The position numbers and the translations under genes are program-made. Of a stretch of 64,000 nt of DNA, positions 56,701 through 64,000 are shown piece after piece. The stretch's first letter is position 1, and every line of letters starts with the position of its first letter. Source of the DNA: Guadua angustifolia. Lineage: Eukaryota > Streptophyta > Magnoliopsida > Poales > Poaceae. The notes under the pieces are model-generated. The model was given only the letters and a program-made list of their open reading frames with translations, was not told the origin of the DNA and did not search any database. The stretch is taken from the NCBI GenBank assembly GCA_036346375.1, contig CM070515.1, forward strand, positions 6,222,423 to 6,286,422. Direction: 5' to 3'.

Positions 56701-59700
56701 TGACCAGGATTTCTCCCGATACAAAATAGCTTGTACCACGAATATAATTCTTACTGAATAATTAGTGGCATTTTTTGAGGGTTGCGCATTTGGATGAACA
56801 AAGGCTTTATTAATAAGTGTTAACAAGATAGTTTGCACTAGGCAGTAGCTATTGCTAAGTTTTTGCCCTATACTTATGAATCTTATTCTGTAAAGTTTAA
56901 CTTAAATAGGAACAATGCAAGATTTACAAAGCAACTTTAATCTATTGGATGTATTAAACTCTTTAACGAGTCCCGAGAACCTCTGCTCTTCTACTTGTTA
57001 TCTATCTGGATTCTGGGATCTTTGATGATTGAAAACGCAGAATAAGAAGCGCTCTATATTGGAAGATATCTGGTTTATGTATTGTAATGCATGGAACTCA
57101 CAACAATATGATCCCTTTGCAGTTACATAAACACTATCTACTCATACTTCATGGGCTCATGGCTATTAGCCTATTACTGCTTAGAGCAATTTTTAATGAT
57201 AAAATACGTAAATTTTCAATTACTGGCGTAACCTGAGTTGTGTGAGCCTATGCACTTGAATTTGCAAATTTTACCTTAGTGAGCCTATGCACTTGCACTT
57301 TGATGAACAAAATTACTAGTGGTAACTGGCAGAACATGATTGAGTTAAACTTGGTTTTAACCTGCTTGACGGGGAAAATTATTGTTTCCGTATATGCTGA
57401 GTTGGAGTAGATTTAGGTTGGTTGGAGGCCATTTTAAGGTTGTTTTAGGCTAGCTCAGGCTAGTTGGAGTTGGTTTCATTAAAAAAAATGGAAGAATATG
57501 ATAAGAGACAGGAAAAAAAGAATGGCAAAAAATCAACTCAATACTGTATAGGACAGATATCTACTTGATTAATTATAGGTCAATTGCCAGAATGGTAGTA
57601 TTCCTTTTTTGACATGTTCCATGCCAGTTCCAGGCATTTCTTGGTTGGAACTGGTGTTTGCCTCTTGGTGTTAAGTGGACATTGCTTGGTAGAAATGTGT
57701 GCCTTGCCACCTTGTCCCATGCTTCTAATGAAGTAACAAAGATAATATTTAAATATCTGTGACTACTTTATACATGTATAATTAGATAACCACCTTTTCT
57801 TCAGCCATACAATTTTTCAGTGAAATTAACTATATTATTGTTATTCAACAACCACTTCTATTTAAGTGTCTGATGGTTTCTGTAACTTTATCTTCAATTC
57901 ATAGGGGATTCAAAGCTCTCAAACAAACAGTGAAGCTTTATTATCGACTGGGGAAGTACAAAGAAATGATGGATGCCTACAGGGAGATGTTGACATACAT
58001 AAAATCTGCTGTGACACGTAACTACAGTGAGAAATGTATAAACAATATAATGGATTTTGTTTCTGGATCAGCTAGTCAGAACTTTTCTCTCCTGCAAGAG
58101 TTCTACCAGACAACACTGAAAGCCCTTGAAGAGGCAAAAAATGAGGTTGGGTCTGTTGCATTATCCAATCTAGATTTTTATTTACAGAATGATTGTTCTT
58201 CTTATCTTGCTATTGTTTGTGGTGCAGAGATTATGGTTTAAGACAAATCTGAAGCTTTGCAAAATTTGGTTTGACATGGGGGAGTATGGTCGCATGAGCA
58301 AGGTGCTTAGATGAATTCCTCCAGTCAAACTCTTTTCCTTGCACAGTGCAACCATTACACTTCAATTATTTCACATGTATATTTTTACTGACAGATACTG
58401 AAGGAGCTGCATAAATCTTGTCAAAGGGAAGATGGTTCTGATGACCAGAAGAAAGGCACACAACTTCTGGAAGTCTATGCTATCGAGATCCAAATGTACA
58501 CTGAAACAAAGAACAATAAAAAACTGAAGGTAAGACATCTTTGTTTCGGACTGCCTTTTTAGGGGTGATTCTTCAGTGGGTTGTGGGTCACCATTGATCA
58601 AGATTGTCTGTTTAATTTTTGCTGTGTGTTATTGCAGTTTTCTAGCTGTATATTTGTTGAAAAAAAAACCTACTCCATTAATATTTCTTAACTTTTCAGA
58701 CAACTTTTCATCCTTTTGTTTGCCGTACTGCCATTCTACTACTTAGCCTGGTGATACCTTGTTGTAAAGCATTATATTAGTGCTGTTATTTGCTTGCTTC
58801 ATCAAATGATTCTTTATTGTTAGCCGAAATGTTTTTGTCTAGGTCATAATAAATTATTGATGTAAGGATAATTTGCCACATGTTGAACGTTTATTCACAA
58901 TCAGATGCTTATCTGGATTTGGATGGGACAGTCATGGGAGAAAATGGGTTCTATCTTCAGCTTTATAACCTGAAACCTGCAAAGACTGATACCTTTGTAT
59001 TCTTTTGCAATATTTGTTTAAGAGCATTGATTATATTGAGAATTCTATTTCCATATCGGGTGCTAGAATCTCACCTTAGATTGTTGTTAGGATGAAATGC
59101 ACTACCTGAAACGAACCGCTGCTGCAGGAATTGTACCAGAGGGCTCTTTCCATCAAATCAGCAATACCTCATCCAAGAATCATGGGTATAATTCGGGAAT
59201 GTGGTGGGAAGATGCACATGGCTGAGAGACAGTGGGCGGAAGCAGCGACTGATTTCTTTGAAGCATTCAAAAACTATGATGAAGCTGGCAATCCACGGAG
59301 AATTCAGTGCCTCAAGTACTCAAAATCATCTGCATTTCTTTTCCATCTTAACTTTGTAGCTAGATAAATCTTAGAACTCAGTGTGATCCCTATCATAAAA
59401 ACTTCTTTTTGTGCCGCACACTAGGTATCTTGTTCTTGCCAATATGTTGATGGAATCTGAAGTGAATCCCTTTGATGGACAAGAGGCTAAGCCGTAAGAC
59501 ATTTGATGCTCCCCTCCTAAATTTTGTAGCTTGATTTTCATGTCACACTTATACTCCTTAATGCTTGCAGGTACAAAAATGATCCTGAAATCCTCGCAAT
59601 GACAAACTTGATTGCAGCATACCAGAAGAATGACATAATGGAATTTGAAAAGATCCTAAAGGTCAGTGTTCTTGGATAGATGGCCATGTTTGTTATGCCT

Positions 59701-60578
59701 ATAGCAATTCTAAACTCTTAATTTTCTGTTTTGTGATTCTGATGTAATTTTTATGAATTTTTGCCAGACCAATAGAAGAACGATAATGGATGATCCATTT
59801 ATTCGTAATTATATTGAGGACCTATTGAAGAACATCAGAACTCAAGTTCTGCTCAAGCTTATTAAGCCGTATACAAGAATCAGGATTCCATTCATTTCAC
59901 AGGTGGATATTCACTCTATTGCATGTCCATGCTATTCTTTGCTAACAAAATTTGATGTGCGAGTTTCGTATTTGTTCCGGTCGATCTGTACCTGTACACC
60001 ACCGGACAAATACCAGAAATTTACTGTGACAACAAGAATTACATGAATGATTAGATTATGGGACCTTGGTATATACATATGCTATTTTAGGAGATTACGA
60101 GACATGGAACACAAAGCTTAGTCATTTCCGTAATTCTGTATCAAAACTAGAAGTATCTGCTTGTACTTAATCTAGTAAAGTATGTTCTATACAGTTCTTT
60201 TTGCAACATGGATGTCCAGATTTTGTTAAGCATGTTGTGCAGTGTCCAGTATATCTTAATATTGATTATTTTATCATGTGTTTGTATTTAGGAGCTAAAT
60301 GTCCCGGAAAAGGATGTGGAGCAGCTCTTGGTGTCACTGATCCTGGACAACCGTATCCAGGGGCACATAGATCAGGTGAACAAGCTGCTAGAACGCGGTG
60401 ACAGGTGTGTAGTGCCCACCTTTACCCCTTGCTTTGACATATCTTACGCGATCAAGTTCCCGAGGTTACCCTATTTGCATTTTGCAGGTCAAAGGGAATG
60501 AGGAAATACCAAGCCATCGACAAGTGGAATACACAGCTGAAGTCCATTTACCAAACGGTGTCCAACAGAGTTGGGTGA
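53706..60578 (+). CDS. CSN2: COP9 signalosome complex subunit 2
   Basis: CSN2 (FUS12 in Arabidopsis) is a PCI-domain subunit of the COP9 signalosome, which removes NEDD8/RUB from cullin-RING ligases; plant mutants are constitutively photomorphogenic. Twelve exons: 53706-53715, 53868-53960, 56296-56374, 57905-58145, 58228-58302, 58395-58529, 59128-59315, 59425-59493, 59571-59661, 59768-59902, 60292-60404 and 60488-60578. All have GT-AG borders and total 439 residues, the length I recall for Arabidopsis CSN2. The protein starts MASDADMEDYGFEYSDDEPEE (acidic), continues with TPR-like helices (ALKQTVKLYYRLGKYKEMM) and ends with the PCI/winged-helix part (about 300-420) and NTQLKSIYQTVSNRVG. Exon 1 is only 10 bases. 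Intron 2 (2.3 kb) contains a Tourist MITE. No lesion was seen. Confidence 0.97.
54568..54843. mobile_element. Tourist-like MITE in CSN2 intron 2
   Basis: The 276-bp element has ends GGCCCTTTTTGTTTGGG and CTAAACAAACAGGGCC. TAA flanks it on both sides (54565-54567 and 54844-54846). The interior repeats AAAAGCC/GGCTTTT motifs in both directions and can form a hairpin. It does not touch the splice sites. Confidence 0.85.
54847..56295. other. Remainder of CSN2 intron 2
   Basis: AT-rich intron sequence without an identifiable feature. The open frame at 55942-56346 crosses the exon 3 acceptor and is not a gene. Confidence 0.6.
56375..57904. other. CSN2 intron 3
   Basis: A 1.5-kb intron with no coding sequence. 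A GGTTGG/TAGTTGG-like run recurs near 57418-57470; otherwise nothing was seen. Confidence 0.6.
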
Positions 60579-62640
60579 GATGGCTGGTGCCTGGGCTTGT
60601 GCTAGCTCGTTTTGGTGTCTGGGGGCGTAAATGCAAGGTGTGTTTCGTGCGCATGTGATAAGATCCTGGATCCGGGTAAAGAAAGCTGTCTTGTGTAATG
60701 AACGTGGGACTTCATTTGGCGGATTATATCCCCTCTCCTTTTTCTGCAATGTGCCCAGCAGGATGCTGAGATTTTGCCCTAACTGAATCGATCGTGCTAG
60801 ATCTCAATCTGCCGAGACTTTAATGTGGTCGAAAACTCGAAATGAATGCCAATAGCGAGTACATAAATTGGTATGCTTCTGGTATACAATTGACAATTGA
60901 CTGTATGTATACAGCCAGCTCGTTCTGCGAAATACTCTGGATCTTTAGCTCTGGAGACTGGAATCAGACAAATTATACAAGTCGCTTGGTCGACTGGAGG
61001 CTGGAATCAGACAATTGCCACATATCGTCAAGCTAATCGCGAGACGACTCTCTCTCTCTCTCTCTCTCGGTGGCGGATCAGTCAAGTATTGACCTCGATT
61101 AGCCCACGAATTGGCCTAAGGTACCCTCTGTTTTGATACTAAGCTCGAGCATACACGCTTTTCATATTTATTGGATTACCGGCCACTCAAACAGAGTTTC
61201 AGAGCTAGGTCTAGAAAAATGTTTTCACTGGTTGTACGCTTAAAACCGGTTTTAGGTTAAAAACCAGTGTAAAAAAATATTTGCAAGGGGACTAAAAAAG
61301 TATGGGAGACGCTTCTATCCATTTTCCCTCAATATAAGTTGCATAAGTCTTAAAATACGCGAAGAGATAAGTAATTACTATCTATCTTTTATTTATATTT
61401 AATATTTATAAAGTAACTTTATAAAATAGATCCAGAGAAACACCTCTTAGCAAGCAGACGCTTAGGTCCTATATTTTACGCTGGTTTTAAATCTAAAATT
61501 GGTCTTCCAAACACGGCCTAAGAGAAAAAGATCCGTCGTCTTATAAATAGGCATCAGCTCTTTCATTCCTTTTTCTTAAATATCTTTCTTTCTTTCCTTT
61601 CTTCAAATATCTTCGTGAGTGCCAACGTCGTCGTTGTCGCTTCACAACGCTGACGTTATTGTGAAATAATGCACCAGCAATGCGACGTCGAGGTAACAAC
61701 GGATGGTACGTACGTAACAACATATTCTGTGCACTCACTTTTCTTTTTTAGCATCCATTCATCATAAAAAATAGGGAAAATTGCGATGCTTTTGCCAATT
61801 TTCTTTGCCTATATATAAAATTTCATGTTCGAATTCACTTTATACTAAGAGTAACAAAAACGAGCAAGATCTGAAAAATGATAAATCAAAAAGAAAAAGA
61901 AAAAAAAAAGGCAGACGCTACTGGGCACAGCAAGCTTGTCTTTTCTTGATTTGGAAAACAAACTTGTCTCTCTTTTTTTTTCCTTCTGACACATTTTAAA
62001 TTTGTGGTTGGAATTTTAAAGGGAGTTAGAAGTCTACAACATTCTATAGACTGCGTCATCATTTTTTGAAAATTATCCATGGCTACTTAACGCCCAAACC
62101 AAACGGTGAGTCGAGCGGTGAATGCTCAGCATGTTTTGGCACCTACTGCACGTGCACGAGCCATCGCCTTTCTACTTTCTAGTCTTTTAAAATTCGTTTT
62201 TGACAGAATTAATTCCTTTTTTTTCTAATATGTGAAACTAACCTTCATAATGAACTTAGAAGGCACGATTGCTAACACGAAGCACCTACCACATGAAGCT
62301 CGGTAAGAAGCTGTCGAGCAAAGGGACACCACCGATGGTTCGGAAGGACTGGCTTAACAGTACGGTTGACTAGTTAATCAAGTGATTAAATAAGAAAATT
62401 AATTAATTAGCGATTTAATTAAGTAGTTTGATTAAGTTACTGATTAATTAGTGGATTTGATTCCTGCTTAGAAGGAGAGCTCGACAAGAATCTTGATACA
62501 GGAAGCGATATGCTAAATTCCTCGAGCGTGAGAGGTGACTCATGAGGCTAAATCTACAGGAAGTAATCAGTCTATCTTTTATTTATATTTAATATTTATA
62601 TAGTAACTCTAAAAAATAGATACGGAGAAACACCTCTTGC
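60579..62640. other. Intergenic DNA with MITE-like repeats
   Basis: CSN2 3' untranslated region probably extends to about 60780. A (TC)n run lies at 61048-61069. The segment 61170-61520 has weak inverted ends (GGCCACTCAAACAGAG and CCAAACACGGCC) like a PIF-type MITE. Within it, about 61366-61470 recurs at about 62566-62660. The stretch 62380-62460 is a TTAATTAA-rich repeat. No gene was seen. Confidence 0.5.
61366..61470 (+). repeat. Dispersed repeat, copy a
   Basis: About 95 bp, including TCTATCTTTTATTTATATTT and GAGAAACACCTCTT, repeated at 62566-62660 with few changes and in inverted, more diverged form near 15188-15340. Confidence 0.8.
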
Positions 62641-62660
62641 CAAGCAGACTTGCGCCCAGA
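62566..62660 (+). repeat. Dispersed repeat, copy b
   Basis: Matches 61366-61470. It lies directly upstream of the GC-rich leader of the PHT4 transporter gene, so it may be part of that gene's promoter region. Confidence 0.8.
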
Positions 62661-62960
62661 TGCCGAACGAGTTGTCCGGACGCGCGCGCAGATATAATCT
62701 TCCCGGCCGGGTCGTCGTCCAACGAGAGCCATTCGTCTCCGCACAGGCGCCCACGATCGCCCACTCCGATCGTCGAACCCATCTCGACCCGTCGATCGAG
62801 CTCAGCTTAGCAGCGCCCGCGCAGCTGCGCGGGGTGGAGAAAAAAATCTTAGCTTCCCTCCCTCTTAGCGCAGAGCCGATCGAGCACGCAACGCAACCAA
62901 GAAGCCAAGAAGCTGCGGCGCAATCCTATCCACGTGCCCCGGAAGGTGAGCTGACCGGCC

Positions 62961-64000
62961 ATGCTCCACCTGCTGCCGCTCTCCTTCTCCTCCCAGTGCC
63001 GGTGCGGCCCGCCGTGGCGCCGGTTCGTCGACGGCGGCTCGCCGTCCCAGAGAGCCGGAGGAGCAGGGCTCGTCGGGAATGGAGTTTTGGAGGTAGCATT
63101 AGCATCCGGAGGCGGGCGCTCCGGGGGACCGACGTCCAGCCGGACACCTCCTCCTCCTCCTCCTCCTCTCCGTCGTCGCGTCAGGGCGGGGATGTGCGGC
63201 ACGCCGAAGCAACAGGACAGGAGGAGGACGACGGCGGGACGCTGCTGGCGTCTGTGAGAAGGCTGCTGCTTACCGGGGCGGAGCAGGACGCGGCGGCGGG
63301 GGCGGGGCAGGAGGAGCAGGGGCAGTTCCCCAAGCGCTGGGTTATAGTCTTCCTCTGCTTCTCCGCCTTCCTCCTCTGCAACATGGACCGCGTACGTACG
63401 CCTGCTTCTCCCATTCTTATCACCGTAGCTTGAGGTTGGAGTAGGCAACTAGGCATGCCATGAATGATCAAGTTCGCTAGCACGCCAACCTTGGTTTCCC
63501 CGCATTTCCAATTCCACATGATACTTTCGTGTCCAAATTAGCCAGTTACTAATTAATTGGAATCCACTTCACCTTATCTCATATTATCTGTTCCTTGTTG
63601 ATAATGGGGCACTTTCTTGTTGAAATTCAACAGTTTGAAACGGCATACTGTTAGGATGGATGGCAGTATCAACGTTTTTCAGGAGGCTTATAGTATTGCC
63701 ATTTGCAGGTAAACATGAGCATTGCTGTTCTGCCTATGTCCGCAGAGTTCGGCTGGAACCCGCAAACTGTTGGCCTCATTCAGTCCTCTTTCTTCTGGGG
63801 CTACCTCCTAACCCAGGTCAGTATGCTATAGTAATTATTGATTGATACATGCAGGAAATTTCTATCTAGGATTGAAGAAAGAGCAGTTTGCTCCCCATGA
63901 GTTTAATCCGCTGTCATTGCAGATAGCAGGAGGAATATGGGCAGATACAGTTGGGGGAAAGACTGTTCTTGGCTTCGGCGTGGTTTGGTGGTCCATAGCC
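62961..64000 (+). CDS. Chloroplastic anion (phosphate) transporter, PHT4 family, 5' part
   Basis: A major-facilitator transporter of the plastid PHT4/ANTR group, which moves phosphate or related anions. Exon 1 ends at 63391 (FPKRWVIVFLCFSAFLLCNMDR, first membrane segment). Exon 2 is 63709-63816 (VNMSIAVLPMSAEFGWNP, then SSFFWGYLLTQ). Exon 3 starts at 63923 (IAGGIWADTVGGKTVLGFG) and leaves the window. The start is uncertain. An ATG at 62961 opens a convincing transit peptide (MLHLLPLSFSSQCRCG...), but that frame is one register away from the transporter frame. The two fit if one base is missing near 63080-63095, where SIRRRALRGTDVQP begins in the transporter frame. The alternative in-frame ATG at 62660 gives an implausible long leader. 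Family call firm, start unsure. Confidence 0.85.

Noticed and set aside
62849..63448. A 199-codon minus-strand frame over the PHT4 first exon
   Set aside because: Antisense shadow in GC-rich sequence; the plus strand carries the recognisable transporter segment.

Overview
The window is nuclear DNA from a grass (Poaceae). The evidence is multi-exon genes with GT-AG introns, GC-rich first exons typical of grass genes, and many transposons of families common in grasses: Copia, LINE, CACTA, PIF/Tourist, Stowaway, hAT and Mutator-like MITEs. The species cannot be named from sequence alone. The right-hand gene order (CRD1/CHL27 cyclase, CSN2, PHT4-type transporter) recalls, from memory, a block on rice chromosome 1; that needs a synteny search.

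Layout. 1-10.4 kb: the 5' part of an exportin-7-like gene on the minus strand. A full-length but decayed Copia element sits in its third coding intron; a hAT element and a tRNA-derived SINE-like relic sit in its second. 10.5-15.4 kb: intergenic DNA with tandem duplications and a Tourist MITE nested inside another Tourist MITE. 15.5-19.2 kb: a two-exon gene for chloroplast ribosomal protein PSRP5. Its only intron carries a 2.6-kb LTR retrotransposon that has no gag or pol but holds a chimaera of several host gene fragments. 19.2-26.5 kb: a degenerate PIF/Harbinger transposon (Myb-like gene and DDE transposase) between two copies of a 1.03-kb segment. 26.5-31.3 kb: repeat-rich DNA with a solo LTR. 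31.4-34.7 kb: an intact ten-exon secreted subtilase gene. 34.7-40.3 kb: gene-free. 40.4-42.5 kb: a DHHC S-acyltransferase gene with two deletions that cancel each other in frame but erase the TTxE motif. 42.5-49.4 kb: two related Mutator-like MITEs (one interrupted by a CACTA MITE) and a 5'-truncated L1 LINE. 49.6-51.4 kb: CRD1/CHL27, intact, with a G-box and I-box upstream. 51.4-53.6 kb: Stowaway and Mutator-like MITEs, one nested in another. 53.7-60.6 kb: CSN2, intact, 12 exons. 60.6-64 kb: intergenic DNA, then the start of a plastid PHT4 anion transporter that runs off the window.

How the genes relate. They form no operon or single pathway. PSRP5, CRD1 and the PHT4 transporter all act in chloroplasts (translation, chlorophyll synthesis, envelope or thylakoid anion transport). 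Exportin-7, CSN2 and the acyltransferase are general cell-biology genes. The most unusual item is the gene-fragment-carrying retrotransposon in the PSRP5 intron. Next are the compensated frameshift in the acyltransferase and the hAT element that seems to carry a host promoter and first exon. Exon boundaries were set by reading frame, splice consensus and remembered family sequences. No alignment or search was run.
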